Numbered from the stretch's first letter, positions 23,550-35,962 are shown. The stretch is 64,000 bases of DNA from Saccharum officinarum (GCA_020631735.1 CM036179.1:20017063-20081062); one strand, 5' to 3'. Numbers and translations are program-made. Notes: generated by a model from the sequence alone, not told the origin.

Positions 23550-26500
23550 TATAACAGAACCGCCCAATTATACGAGATTAAGTAGGAAAATCATCCAACA
23601 GAAGGACAATTTAACAAACTTAAGCCCGTATAACCCGGTAGTCCGTGAAATCTCGACGGATTTCAAACCATTTCACATAACAGCCAAGATCATACTAAGT
23701 TCAGCGGTCACCATCATAAGTTACATGAAAGTTCGCGGCATAAAATACATCATAGTTTAAACATAGTTATTACAAACCAGGTTTGAATAAAAGTAGCGAA
23801 AGCGGTAGTTCAAATCACGAACACACACAACATTTTGGAATAAAGTGTCAGCTTGTGATCATCTCCAGCAAAAGCATCAGACGAGAAGTGACGAATGACC
23901 ATTGCCCATGGTCCTATGCTTCGCCCATTGCAGGATAGAGACAGTTGATACAATAGTCGTAGTACATCTGTCCATCTACAACAAGTGGGAACAAAGCCCT
24001 GAGTACGAGAAGGTACTCAGCTAGACTTACCCGTCATAAACCAGAAATAAGAGACACCAAGGAATCATGATAGGCTTTCTGGTGGGATAACTGACTCATT
24101 TGCAAAAGGCATTTTTAGCATTTAGGAAAACCTTTACAAAAGCTTTGCATCAAGTTAAATCTTTATTAACCTGTCAACTACATTTGCACCTGTACTAAAG
24201 TAACATTTAATTAATCAGGTAGTGATAACCAATGATCATTAACAACTTCCATTATGTCATAATTCATATAACTGTCCAAGTGTTCCATCAATATTACTAC
24301 GATGAAGTAGCTCAAGTCAAGTGTTCACTATCCAGTGAACGATGGCAATTTGAATTGATTATTAACCAGCTGGTAAGTTATTCCTCACACAAACCTCACT
24401 CACCCGCTAAAGTGAGGTGTTGGTCACCGAGTCAACCATTCAGGTAAAGTCGCGAGCTTGCCAGGAACCACTTGTACCCGGGGGCCGCCCGACTGCTCTT
24501 TGGCCTTATCATCGCGCCCCCGTATCTTGCCACTACTGCTCTGGTACAGTGCGTTGCGGGCAATTCACTCGGCCCGAATAATCTCCCAGTTTCGCGGTCG
24601 GAAGGTACTTTATCCGGCCAGCTAAATGTGAGGCATGCGTTCAACATGACCCGAGGGACAACAACGGACGGTCCTTAACCGACACAGACGGAAAACACTA
24701 CAGTCTGAAACCCTGCAAGTTTCCGCCCGGTCTCAAATTCATTTCACACTTAGTTATACCATGACTTCATGGTCAACCAAACAGATCCAGGTAACCACCT
24801 ATAGCTCGCAGGTGACAGGAAATCACCCGACTTCTATCGGTCTAAGCCAGCTAAGCATTGACTTGACTGCGGATACCAGGGTAACAAGGATATGGTATAA
24901 CAAAGGTAAGCAAGGTATAATGCAGCAACGTTTGCAAACAACTCCTAAACGTAATGCATCAAATTAAGTAAAGTTAATAATAAATTATTTGCAAACCGGG
25001 AGAGAAATGCTCCGGGGCTTGCCTCTCTCGAAGGAACTCGGACGGTGATCGGGGCACTCCGGGAGATCTTCATCGACCTCTTCTTCGGCTTCTGTCACCT
25101 CCTGCTGCTGCACCTCGATCTGCTCCTCTGGCTCCTCGGGCAAGACGACTGGGTTCTCGGTTTACGATCCTGTATGATGCAATGCGTGCAAGTGATTATG
25201 CAAGTGTGCATCGAAGGAGATGAATGCAATGAATATGTTGAAATGCAAGGTAGTCAACATTATCCAAGAAACTGTACACTACAAGCACATGTCATCTACT
25301 GCATTCTTTTCTACTACTATTATGTTAAGTTAACCTATCTTATGAAATGCTTCAAAGATACACCAAAGCTTCACTAATTTCTTAATCACACTTAAAGCAA
25401 CACTTGCTTAAACCCTAAGTAATAAGCATAGGTTTGAATAGCAACATATATTTTTGATGCTCCTAAAAATCTAAGAAAATTACAGTAGCATAATACTACT
25501 CTAAATAGACTACCATAAAAATTTCAGGGCATTTGGATAAGTAAACTATCCTACACAAAAATGACAAGCTATGGCATAAAAATGAGCATGAAATTACTTT
25601 GTACTATGAAAAGTGTCAAACAATAGAATTAATATTTTTCCTAGATTCTTCATAGCATACTATGACTGTACAAAAATTATCACATACATGTTTTATACAA
25701 AGTTTGCTCTCTAGCAAAAATAACAAAATCAGCCATTAAAGGTACTTGAACTACTTCTCCAAAGTTTTCCATAGCACATGCATGAAACATATTTTTCCTA
25801 GTAAGTACATGATAGATTAAGATTAACAAACTTAAAATCATATTTTTCTGATACATATAGGATTTACTAGCTATTTTACAAGATATCAGCAATATTAAGA
25901 ATTAATTAAAACTCTACAGAAAAGTATTCCAAAAATGACATACAATATTTTTAGATTGTAGATCTGGTTCCAAGGAATCTAGATAAATTTATTTCATAAT
26001 TTTTGGAGCTCAAATGAATACAAAAACATTTTCCACAATATTTTTCAAAGTATTTAACAGAAATCTGAAAAAGCATTTCTTAAATCCGTTTTAAAATCAG
26101 CCGACAAAACTGCTAGGTGCACCCGGTTGTCCACCCATAACCCGCACCAGAGAGACAGACAGGCGGGACCCAGCGGGTCAATGACCCCACATGTCAGCCA
26201 GGCCGACGCAGGGGCGGCGCTGACCTGCCGGATCTCACCGGCGGGGAGGTCGCCGACGGCGTGGTCGGCACCGTCAGACTCCCCAAGGCGATGTGCACCC
26301 ATTGGCACTTCTTGCAAGGCCAGAGGACCACCGGAGCAAGGTGGCCGGTGGCCATGGCGCGCGGCGGCGCTGCTCATCGGCGGGAGCGCGTCTCCGGCCA
26401 TGAAGCGGCGTGAAAAACGGCGTCTGAGCACCGGGAGAGCAGGGTGAACGGGATACGCGCCCGAGTAAAGGAAAAGCGGAAGTGGAGGGGAGGTTTCCAC

Positions 26501-27510
26501 GGAGCGGGATTCCTCGGTGAGCTCGGCCGGAACTCCGGCGAGCGATTCGCGTGGATGGGGAGCTTACCACGGTTGATGGAGGTGAGCGCGGGCTGCTCCA
26601 GAGGGAGAAGAAGCTTAGGGCAAGATGGAGCGGCTTGCGGTGAGCTGGGGCTGCCGGAACGCGCGCGTCCGGTGATGGCGCACGGTGGTGGCGGCGAAAC
26701 CACGGCTGCTGCGCGCGTGAAGGAGCAAGGGCGAAATGAGAAGGAGGAGGAGGGTGAGGCGTTGCGGCGGGTTATAGTGGCGAGTGCGCGCGTTGGTGGG
26801 GGCGACCAGGCGCCACCCGGCCGGCGTTGCCGGCATGCGGCCGCCACGCGGCGGGCGCGTTCTGCCGCGGCGGACAGCGAGGCGCGGGCGCGTGGGAGCG
26901 AGAGGGGGAAGAGAGGCTGGCTTGGGCCGGGCCGAGGCGGGGAGCAGGCGCGCGCGCGCGGGAGTGGCGCGGGCCGTTTCCGGTCGCGGGCCGAAACCGG
27001 GGCGACGGCCTGCTTAGGGTAGGATTTGATTTTTTTCAAATTTCTAATTTCAAACAAAATTCAAATACAGTTTTTAAACCTCATTTTGAGCAAGAAAAAG
27101 ACATTTTCTAGAAATGACCCAAAAATAAAAGTTGCTTAGAATTTAATTCTCTACAACTTTGATTAAGGGGCCAACCTCAAAACTCTTATAGATTTTGATT
27201 TTTAGAATAAAAGCTAATGTAGAGAGGATTTTTAAATACTTTCAAATACATTTTTAAAACAAATCTTTGACAAAACTTTGAGTGATTTAGTGGCTCCAAA
27301 AATTTTCCTTATCATTCTAAGTGATATAAAATTTTTAGTTGCACAATTTTGATGGAATGTGATTAGCACATTAATATATTACATCTCAAATACCACTTCC
27401 TAAGCTTTTATTTCACTCAAATTATAATATTAACATGTATGATTATGATGATATGAAATGCCATGCATATGATTGCCATGCAGATGCTTGCGTAACACCG
27501 GAGTGTTACA
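23550..27510 (-). repeat. 5' LTR of element C (about 3.96 kb)
   Basis: On the minus strand it begins TGTAACACTCCGGTG at 27510 and ends GGTTCTGTTATA at 23550. The expected terminal ACA of a TGTTACA end is mutated to ATA. It contains a segment typical of grass gypsy LTRs around 24000-24040 (rc of 'gagtacgagaaggtactcag') and a GC-rich block at 26100-27010. The overlapping open frames in that block are composition artefacts. LTRs of about 4 kb are usual for Tekay/del-type grass elements. Confidence 0.7.
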
Positions 27511-28307
27511 TTTATCATCTTGAGTGAGATCGATGAGCCTTTAGTGCATTGCATTGAGTTGCATCATCTTGTGGCACTAGATGGAAACTTTGCGATGGTC
27601 ATGATCTTGCTACTCTTGGTGTTTGCTGACACCTAGACGACCCGAAGATTGGAGAATCGTTGAGCGGAGTTGGTGATTGTCTCCGGCTCCGATCGGTGAC
27701 TTGTTCGGGTTCTTGACCTTCTCCCGACGAAGAGCCAAAAGGTACTCTATTGGATTGCGCGTGTCATTGAGCTACCTCACTTGTGGGTAGGTTCTTGCGG
27801 TGTCCAATTATGTAGACGAGGTTCGTGCAATGCCTCTTAGCCGCCGAATCACCAAGTGTTGGTCGATACAATGGGGACTAGCGTGCCGGAGAGCACGTGA
27901 ACCTCATGAGAAAAATCTTGTATCTCTTGTATGATTGGATTGTCTCCATATTGTGATTGGTTCACTCCTCGACTCAGCGGTATAATCACCCTACTCACTC
28001 ATTTACATTCTTGCAAACTAGTTGACAAACTCTTTAGTGTAGCTAGTCTTTGAGAGCTTGTTAGTTTGGTTAGTGTGGCTCTTTAGTTAGTCTTTGAGAG
28101 CACACTAGCTTAGTGAGTAGTGACCTAGCTCTTGTGGGTGCCTAGTGATCATAACAACTAGAATTGTTAGAATAGGTGGCTTGCAACCCTTGTAGAGCTA
28201 GAGCTAAATTGCATTACGTCGTTTGTTATACTAGTCAATTGCTCTAGTACTCTGTAGAGTTTTTAAATAAGCTATTCACCCTCCTCTAGCCATATTTAGA
28301 CCTTTCA
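27511..28307 (+). repeat. Left LTR of Copia element F, truncated by element C
   Basis: LTR-like sequence ending CCTTTCA at 28307, followed by a primer-binding site. Its right 450 bases match the right LTR (30158-30624) in direct orientation. The left end is lost at the junction with the element C LTR (27510/27511), so C inserted into F. Confidence 0.8.
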
Positions 28308-28309
28308 AG

Positions 28310-28321
28310 TGATATCGGAGC
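28310..28321 (+). other. Primer-binding site of element F
   Basis: TGATATCGGAGC, two bases after the LTR end. It differs at two positions from TGGTATCAGAGC and fixes the element as plus-oriented. Confidence 0.75.
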
Positions 28322-28367
28322 CATAGTCACCGTTTGATTGAAGGCTTAACAACCTCGGTTTCAAAAG

Positions 28368-29986
28368 ATGGCTCAAGTTGTGTTCAACCATGTGGGGGGC
28401 AAACCACCGTTCTTTGATGGCACATGCTATGACTATTGAAAGAGAAAGATGAAGATGTATCTTGGTTCAATCAATGATCAAGTGTGGGATGTGACCGAGA
28501 GTGATTATGCTATTATTGATCCCGACAATCTCACCAACCAAGGCAAGGCAAACAAGCAATGCAATACAATGGCTCTCAACACCTTCTATAATGCCATTGA
28601 TTCCAAGGTATTTGAGCAAATTAAGGATTATGAGAGAGCTAATGAGGTGTGGAAGAGATTGGAGGAAATATATGAGGGCACACTGGCGGTGAAGAGTGCC
28701 AAGCTGTACATTCGCAAGGACAAGTTGATAAGATTTAAGATGAAGGATGATCAGAGCATTCCGAAGATGTTCCATCGATTGCAAGTGATTGTCAATGATT
28801 TAAAGGCTTTGGGGTGAGAAGATCAATAATGATGATGTCTCACATCGATTCTTAATGTGCTTACCTCCATGATTTGAGATGTTAAGATTGCTCATCATAA
28901 GAGGAGGATTGAAGGAGCTTACCCCTAACTAAGTACTAGGTGATGTCATGACACAAGAGACATACCATGTGAAAAGAGAGGGGTTGACAATGATGAGAAG
29001 AAGGAAGATGAAGACAAGAAGAAAAAGAAGAGTGTAGCATTCAAGGATAGCTCATCATCCAAGAACAAGGGCAAATTCAAGAAACAAGTATCAAGTGATG
29101 AGGAAGATGCCAGTGACATTGATGATGAGGCCATAGGTCTCTTTGTGCACAAGATGGGCAAATTCATGAAGAAGAAGGGCTATGGTGCAAGAAAGAGAAG
29201 AGATCACAACAAGGAGTATGTGAGGAGATGCTACAAGTGCAAGAGCCCCGATCACGTTATAGCGGATTGTCCCTACAATAGTGATAATGATGAGGATGAG
29301 AAGAAGAAGCATAAGAAGGAGAAGAAGGAAAAGAAGGAGAAAAAGATGACCTTCCAAAACAAGAAGGGTGGAGGCTATGTGGTCACCTGGGATAGTGATG
29401 GATCTTCGGATAGTGATGACTCTAGTGATGATGGCAAGAAATCTCTCAAGAAAGCACCAGCAAGTATGGCCATCAACAACAAGTCTTCCATCTTCGACAC
29501 TCCATCGACATGCCTCATGGCAAAGCCTATCAAGATAAAATATGATATGAGTGATAATGATGAATGTAAAAGTGATGATTGTAGGAGTGATGATGATGAG
29601 GAGTACACCAAGGAGGAGCTCTTGGACATGTATGAGCAAGTACACACTTGCTTTGAGATGAAAGAGAAATAAGTGCAAAGAATTATGCAAAGAGGTCAAA
29701 TCTCTTGAGCAATCCGTTGATGAGCTCAATGCACTCATGAGAGGTTAATGAAAGCCCATGAAAAGCTTGGCAAAGCTCACTCCAAGCTTGAAAAAGCTCA
29801 CTCCTCTCTCCTCAAGCAAGTCAACAAAGAGGAACAAGAAGGAGCAAGTGATTGTGTCTTATGATGTGGGACTAACGTGTGATATTCTTGATGAATCTTT
29901 CTATAAGCCCATTGTTGTTGCTCCCACTAACCCTTCTTGTAGCACTACCACTTCTACTTCACCTTTGAGGATAATTGAAGGAGCTT
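28368..29986 (+). pseudogene. Element F gag remnant (UBN2-type Copia)
   Basis: ATG at 28368 opens a gag related to that of element E. After 23 codons the conserved Trp of the YDYW motif is a TGA stop (28437-28439). The frame continues to 28817 (KVFEQIKDYERANEVWKRLE, then SAKLYIRKDKLIRFKMKDDQ). Rearranged sequence follows. Frame 29145-29672 encodes a basic stretch and a CCHC knuckle CYKCKSPDHVIADC, then an Asp/Ser-rich segment. 29758-29990 resembles the E gag segment ending PIVVAPTNPSCS. No protease, integrase or RT is present. Only gag-derived sequence lies between the LTRs, so this is a deleted, non-autonomous or dead copy. Confidence 0.85.
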
Positions 29987-30157
29987 ACCCCTAACCAAGT
30001 ACTAGGCGATGTCATGACACAAGAGACATACCGTGTGGAAAGGAAGGGGTTGACAAGGATGAGAAGAAGGAAGATGAAGACAAGAAGAAAAAAGTGTAGC
30101 ATTCAAGGCTAGCTCATCATCAAAGAACAAGGGCAAATCCAAGAAACAAGTACCAAG
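29960..30157 (+). repeat. Internal direct duplication within element F
   Basis: 29960-30150 repeats 28905-29095 with scattered changes, both containing 'ggagcttacccctaac', 'gatgtcatgacacaagaga' and 'gatgagaagaaggaagatga'. At its right end the duplicated gag sequence joins LTR sequence directly at a short CAAGTG homology. Confidence 0.8.
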
Positions 30158-30624
30158 TGTTAGTCGACACAACGGGGACTAGCGTGTCGGCAAGCACACG
30201 AGCCTCGGGAGAAAAATCTTATGTCTCTTGTGTGATTAGATTTCTCTTGGTGATTGGATTGTCTCCATATTGTGATTGGTTCACTCCTCGACTCGGTGGT
30301 ATAATCACCCTACTCACTCATTTACATTCTTGCAAACTAGTTGCCAAGCTCTTTAGTGTAGCTAGTCTTTGAGAGCTTGTTAGTTTGGTTAGTGTGGATC
30401 TTTAGTTAATCTTTAAGAGCACACTAGCTTAGTGAGTAGTGACCTAGCTCTTGTGTGTGTCTAGTGATCATAGCAACTAAAATTGTTGAAATGGGTGGCT
30501 TGTAACCCTTGTAGAGTTAGAGCTAAATTGCATTACGTCATTGTTGTACTAATCAATTGTTCTAGTACTTTGTAGAGTTTTTAAATAGGCTATTCATCCA
30601 CTCTAGCCATATTAGGACCTTTCA
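30158..30624 (+). repeat. Right LTR of element F (5'-truncated)
   Basis: Matches 27860-28307 and ends CCTTTCA at 30624. The first part of the LTR is missing because of the CAAGTG junction at its left. Confidence 0.8.
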
Positions 30625-31090
30625 GTGGGACCCATCATAACTGTCATCTTCTTCCTCTATGCATCTGTTGAGGCCCGAGGAGCTCACTTCCGTAGCCATG
30701 GCCGGAGGCGAACTGGGCGGAGGTGCGCCAAGGCTGCGGACGGAGGGGCGCCAAGGACGAACGCTACAGACGGGCGCTGAGGTCGAGGATGAACAGGGAC
30801 CGAGGACGAGGACACCGCGCTCGATCCCGAACATCGGGGACAAGGATGCCGCAACAGTTGTCTAGCTTGCGAACATGGTGCCAGGGGACGGAGGAGCACC
30901 ATGCCAGGGGACAGAGGGGAAGAAAGAATAAATAAATAAATAAAATTTGACAAGTGGGTCACATGTATTAGGGGAGATCATTGGAGATCTGTTGTAGCAT
31001 GTCCCCCAATACTTCGAAAAAGTGATATTGGGCTACCCATTACTATGTTATTGGGGGAGATGTATTGGGAAACTGCTAGAAATGCTCTTA
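30625..31090. mobile_element. MITE-like or low-complexity non-coding sequence flanking element F
   Basis: GC-rich 30640-30910, then an (AAAT)n run at 30930-30945, then a segment with 'gtcccccaatact' and the opposing 'attgggggagatgtattggg' that resembles the end of a common grass MITE ('...tgctagaaatgctctta'). F may have landed within this repeat. No gene is supported. Confidence 0.4.
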
Positions 31091-31248
31091 GAGAATCATT
31101 TTCCACAAATAGTAACAGAAGCAGAAAAGAGATCTATGCCAAATCCATATATATACAACCATTACAAAATAAAAAGATGAATAAAAAGGTCGGGTTGCGA
31201 TTCAAAAGGGCATTTTTTAAATTTTACTATTGCCACTACAGTCTAGGG

Positions 31249-31494
31249 TACTACCTCTATCAAAAAGATTGCAATGGTAGCTTTGTTGTAAGTTAAATTA
31301 CTTTAAACTTAACCAAATTTATAGAGAAGAAAATATAAAGATTTACAACACCAGACAAATATACTACGAATATAATTCTATGATAAATTTAATGATATTT
31401 ATCATACATATTAAAAACTATATAAATTTAGTCAAAAAATATTTTGACTTAGCACAAAATTAGAATGATATGTGTTTTTTTTGTACCAATGGAG
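31249..31494. mobile_element. Stowaway-like MITE remnant
   Basis: AT-rich segment bounded by 'tacctctatcaaaaag' and the opposing 'tttgtaccaatggag', in the style of Stowaway ends (CTACCTC...GTACCAATGGAG). Termini are divergent. Confidence 0.4.
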
Positions 31495-31744
31495 CACACA
31501 CGATGACATGAACCTTCAAACTGAACGGAACAATCGCTCGTTCCACGTGCTACTCCATACTCCCTTGGTTCTAAAAAGAATATAATTCTAGTGGTGCCGG
31601 ATCAAATAACTTTGAGTTTGTTATAAATATTGTTAGAGAATATATTTCTATACTATTACTATTTTGTATTATAAATATTGATATTTTTATGAGATGGTTA
31701 AATTTAAGTTTTTCTTTTATTTAAAGCAAATATGGAACTGTATA

Positions 31745-32148
31745 CTGCCTCTGTTCCAGAAAGAATATAAATCTCGCTTTTCGAGGTAAGATTAGTGGAG
31801 CCGTTCGGCTGTGCTGATAAGCCGGCTGAAAAACACTGTTGGCTGATTTGTTGTGAGAGAAAAATACTGTTCCGGCTGAAAAAACAAGCTGAAAAAGACG
31901 GATTATAAGCCGAATGAACAGGGCCAGTGTAGATGTGAAATTACGTATTTACTCCTCCTCCGTCATTCTGCCCTTGAGTAGAAACTGAAAAATAATCATT
32001 GGATTCTATAATATTCTTCTTATGGATACATAAAATAGTTGTATTTTAATAGGTGGGTCATATTAGAAAAGTTGATCTCAAGTCTACAATTATTTTTTTT
32101 GAGGCATGATTTGAAATGCACGATTACCGTTCTCTTTGGACGGGGGAG
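31745..32148. mobile_element. Stowaway-like MITE with a nested hAT-like MITE
   Basis: Left end CTGCCTCTGTTCC and right end GGACGGGGGAG form imperfect terminal inverted repeats flanked by TA at 31743-31744 and 32149-32150. Inside it, 31797-31926 is a second element: 'gccgttcggctg' against 'gaacagggcc', with internal 'gctgaaaaacactgttggc', a common grass MITE. The insertion accounts for the length exceeding a normal Stowaway. Confidence 0.55.
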
Positions 32149-32159
32149 TATCATTTTTA

Positions 32160-32616
32160 GGAGGGCGCCAGTGCCGCAGAGTTTAAACCGCGGTTAACGG
32201 AGTGGTACTCACCAGTCACCCCTATCCAAGCAGCAGGGGTTGTTCCGGTTCCAGGCCAGCTGGATCAGTGCACACAGCTGCGCGTACACGTGACGGGGCA
32301 GCCGGGCCACCCATCCATGTGTGACCGGGCGTGTCCCTGCGTGCACGCGCACACGCAAAGGCAAAAGGCTCTGGGCGACAGAGACCAGACAGGGGGCGAC
32401 TTGGCAATCATCCCTCCTGTCCGTTGTGCATGGCATTGGCATGGCTGGATCTCCTTCCTCTTCCATACTATAGATGCCTGGCCTGCCAGTATTCACGTGC
32501 TTCACGCTCCATCCCTGAGCTCCAGCCATTGGAAGCTTCGCTGTAAAAAAATGTGTTCATGAATCATGAGAAGAGAGAGGAGAGGGAGAGCCATCACTGA
32601 GCTCTCGCATCACATC
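32160..32616. other. Unassigned GC-richer sequence between MITEs
   Basis: About 450 bases of higher GC content with no supported ORF. 'ccatactatagatgcc' at 32463 could be a TATA-like element, but no coding exon follows before the next MITE. Possibly remnant promoter or 5' sequence of a gene now disrupted. Confidence 0.25.
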
Positions 32617-32840
32617 GGGTCTGTGTTTAGTTCCCAATTCCACCACCTAAATTTCACTATGTAAAAAGGAGATTTCCCATCACATCAAAATATCGGTAAA
32701 TGTATGAAGTATTAAATATAGATAAAATAAAAAACTAATTACACAGTTTTGTTGTACTTTGTGAGACGAACATTTTGAGTCTAATTAATCAATTTTTAGA
32801 CAATTTTTTACATAACAAAACAAAAACTGTAGCAGCAAGA
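32617..32840. mobile_element. Tourist/Harbinger-like MITE fragment
   Basis: Starts 'gggtctgtgtttagttccc' and contains the family core in reverse ('cacatcaaaatatcggtaaa', 'gtgagacgaa', 'aactgtagca'). The right terminus is missing. Confidence 0.5.
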
Positions 32841-32871
32841 GCCGAATCCGTGACCCCGACTTGGGATCTAA

Positions 32872-33134
32872 GGGCTCGTTTAGTTCGGTGAATTGGGGAG
32901 AAAAACACTGTATCAGAATTCCTGTAGCATTTCGTTTGTATTTGGTAAAAATTATCCAAATTTTGACTAACTAGGCTTAAAATGTTCATCTCGCAAAGTA
33001 TAACAAAACTGTGCAATTAGTTTTTAATTTCATCAACATTTAGTACTCCATGCATTTGCCGACATTTTGATGTGATAGGGAATCTTCTTTTTTTATATAG
33101 TAAAATTTGAGGAGAATTGGAACTAAACAAGGGC
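32872..33134. mobile_element. Tourist/Harbinger-like MITE, complete
   Basis: Ends GGGCTCGTTTAGTTC and GAACTAAACAAGGGC form terminal inverted repeats, flanked by TAA at 32869-32871 and 33135-33137. The internal 'tgtagcatttcgtttg' and 'gtgatagggaatc' are shared with the copies at 33311 and 33753. Confidence 0.65.
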
Positions 33135-33310
33135 TAAACACGGCCCGGATGAGAGGCATCTTCATAGCGGTACAACGCGCACAGAGTAGCTAGCCAGCTA
33201 GCAGCAATCAAATGGAATATCGGTATCGCAGGAGCAGGTAGACAAACCCAGGAGAGAGGACCAGGTCGTGCAGAGAGCCTGAATGGATCATGGATTCATG
33301 GATGGTATCA

Positions 33311-33573
33311 GCCCTCGTTTACTTCACAGAATAGAGCAGAAAAACACTTTATCAGAATTCTTGTAGCATTTCGTTTGTATTTGGTAAAAATTATTCAAAT
33401 TTTGACTAACTAAGCTTAAAATATTCGTCTCGCAAAGTACAACAAAACTGTGCAATTAGTTTTTGATTTCATCAATATTTAGTACTTTATGCATTTACCG
33501 ACATTTTGATAGGACGGAAAATATTCTTTTTATATAGTGGAATTTGGGAGAATAGGAGGAAATAAACAAGGCC
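33311..33573. mobile_element. Tourist/Harbinger-like MITE, complete
   Basis: GCCCTCGTTTACTTC ... AAATAAACAAGGC with a TCA flank on both sides (33308-33310, 33574-33576). Very similar to 32872-33134, so the two are close relatives inserted about 180 bases apart. Confidence 0.6.
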
Positions 33574-33752
33574 TCAGTTCAGCTGATCCTGTTCTGTGTG
33601 TGATCTTGATCTGTTCCATATGACAAAAGTCCATCCATGGCCAACAGGCAACAGCCCGTATACCTGCACTGCTGCTTCTGCACATCATCATATCCCATTG
33701 CCATTGCCCTAGCCCCGAGAGATTTGCAGTCTTGCACTGCATAAGGCATGCA

Positions 33753-33996
33753 GGGTGTGTTCACTTCGCGAAAAGTAGCTGAAAAGTTACTGTAGCATCT
33801 TTCGTTGTTATTTGGCAAAATTTGTCTAATTATGGACTAACTAGGCTCAAAAGATTCGTCCCGACGTTTACAGACAAACTATGCAATTAGTTATCTTTTT
33901 TACCTACGTTTAATGCTCCATGCATGCGTTGAAAGATTTGATGTGATGTATGTAAGAGGAAATATTTTGGGTTGTGAGGGGAAGTGAACGAGGCCG
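33753..33996. mobile_element. Tourist/Harbinger-like MITE, complete
   Basis: GGGTGTGTTCACTTC ... GAAGTGAACGAGGCC with a GCA flank at 33750-33752 and 33997-33999. A different subfamily from the two copies to the left, but with the same internal motifs ('ctgtagcatctttcgttg', 'aggctcaaaagattcgtc'). Confidence 0.6.
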
Positions 33997-34156
33997 CATA
34001 CCCGAGGACCGAGCATGGCTCGGTTGGCTAGCTGCGCCGGCGTGCGAGCAGCCCACCCGAGTTCCATCTCTGATCGACTCGCGTGCCTCACCAGTGCCCA
34101 GATTTTCCTAGGATTTTTCTGGCGCCTCGCACACCTGTCGTAGGTTATAGATCTAG

Positions 34157-34372
34157 GTCCCGTTCACTTCCCAAAATATTTCCTCTGCCACCCGTCACAT
34201 CAAATCTTTAGACCTATACATGGAGCATTAAATGTAGATAAAAAACTAGATTCAAAGATCTTTCTAATGATACTAATTATATTTCATAAATATTAATATT
34301 TTTTTAATATATATTTTGTCAAAGTTATTTCTCGAAAAACGTAAATGACAAATATTTAGGTACGAAGGAGTA
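34157..34372. mobile_element. Composite of two MITE halves
   Basis: Left half 'ggtcccgttcacttccc' to about 34245 matches the family of 33753-33996. The right half resembles the Stowaway seen at 36934-37188 ('caaagatctttctaatgata') and ends 'tacgaaggagta'. The two halves join without a terminus between them. Confidence 0.45.
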
Positions 34373-35730
34373 TACTACCAAGCTCTTCCGTTCAGTCCCA
34401 TCAGGTTGCTCTCCCAACTACTCTTGCCCAAGTTCCAACAACACGACATATAGCATGCAAAAGTCAAACACAAATCTTCATGATCATACTCTCCAAGGCA
34501 CTCAAAGGGTCAAAGGTCTAAAGGATGATGCTCCAACCAGGTTATGGATTGGAGGCATATACGAAAATAAAAGGGGCGGGTGCCTGTTACTCTGATCCAA
34601 AAGCATGTTGTTTCAAGGACATTCCTTTAGCGTATGCATATCAATAGTCTCCAAGGTGACAAATTGAGTGGAATCTTCTTTGAGATTATGCAATTTCAAA
34701 CCCAAAATCATGATATGTCACTATAGATGTGTTTTATCTAATGAACCCAGCAGCATCAATCTATATATGTGACTCTTTACTAATTACTAACAACCGAAGC
34801 TAAAAAACATTTGGCTGACAAAACTACACTCTGTGTTCTGTATGGGAGTATTTATTTAAAATCCCATGAAAAGAAAACTGGGGATGGAAGAAGCTGGGTT
34901 AAAGTTTACTACCATGGTTCTGTGGATTTGAGTGTGCCGCCTGCCGTCCATCCTCCATTTTCTATGTCCCTCTCCCGAGCTAGGAGGACCACCTTCTCAA
35001 GTGTCTCCAAAAGTGAGCTTTTGCCTTACGCCTTATAGTATTGTTATTATCTTGGACCTCTTGTCAACCGCAACTTCTCTAAAAAAGTGGGGGCCTGTGG
35101 TCCTCATTGATCCGGTTTCCTGTGATAATCAAGTTAGTCGTGTCATTGCTATCGTAGGCTTACTAATATACTACGGCCAGACAGACGCTAGGAGTAATAA
35201 GCAAGAGAGGCTTTGCAATGTTAGCTAGCAATAGAACTTGAATTCTCACTGACATGTATACTAAACCTGACTGATAGACAGAAGGGGGAGAAAATGTTCA
35301 GCTCACACATAAAAACCAGTGAGAATTTACCAGCAAAACTGGTACTGTAAATTATTCCATTTGGGTGCCAACAGTGCTATAGTTAGAACAGAAAAGAGTC
35401 CAGGCCAAGCTACTTTGTAAAGTGATAGATAGCTCTTATTCTCTTAATACAACAACATACTACATATAATAGGATACCTAGCATGGAGTCCTAGTATATA
35501 CTAGTATAGAACCAGATGACAGCATGTTTGTTTAAGGGGCAGCCATGTTTTAGCAAATCATCATATCATAGGGGCACAGTAAGAGAACAGGTAGTGATAG
35601 GCAGTTTGGCACGCAAGGTACAGTCCCAGAATTCGTTGGATCTGACCTACGGAGTATCGGCTACAACGTTGAGACAAAAGCTGTGTGTAATTTGCAGGGC
35701 AACGACAGGTCTACAGCTTCCCATTATTAA

Positions 35731-35962
35731 GGGCTTGTTTGATTTGGGGTGTTAAAGTTTAACGAACACTGTAGCATTTTGTCTTATTTGATAAAAAGTT
35801 TTTAATTTTGGACTAATTAGGCTTAATAGATTCGTCTCATAAATTACTCCTAATCTGTGCCAACATGCATGTAATTAGTCTATATTTAATACTCCATGCA
35901 TTTACCGCAATATTGATGTGATAGGAGTTAAACTTAACCTAAAATTCTCCAAAGTCCAAGCC
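35731..35962. mobile_element. Tourist/Harbinger-like MITE
   Basis: GGGCTTGTTTGATTTGG ... CCAAAGTCCAAGCC, with internal 'cactgtagcattttg' and 'attaggcttaatagattcg'. Target duplication not clear. Confidence 0.5.

Larger units (their letters stand above)
7124..27510 (-). mobile_element. Element C: large Ty3/gypsy retrotransposon, interrupted by Copia element E
   Basis: Minus-strand order is: 5' LTR (23550-27510), decayed primer-binding site, leader, extra ORF (21785-22759), gag-protease (20095-21433), then after the E insertion the rest of protease, reverse transcriptase, RNase H and integrase (9642 down to 7124), running into the N gap. The 3' LTR is not in the window. The right edge is TGTAACACTCC (minus) at 27510, abutting Copia element F. 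Pol is much more degraded than gag. The lineage is most probably the Tekay/del side of the chromoviruses, judged from gag, but the diagnostic 3' end is missing. Confidence 0.8.

Noticed and set aside
26374..27111. Long frames on both strands (up to 227 codons)
   Set aside because: GC-rich part of the element C LTR; arginine/proline/alanine low complexity.
29091..29738. Minus frame of 215 codons
   Set aside because: Antisense shadow of element F gag (poly Leu/Ile from Lys/Asp codons).
32160..33760. MicroRNA precursor in the MITE-free islands
   Set aside because: Compared mentally with common plant miRNAs (156, 160, 167, 172, 398, 528); no match and no long hairpin outside the MITEs.
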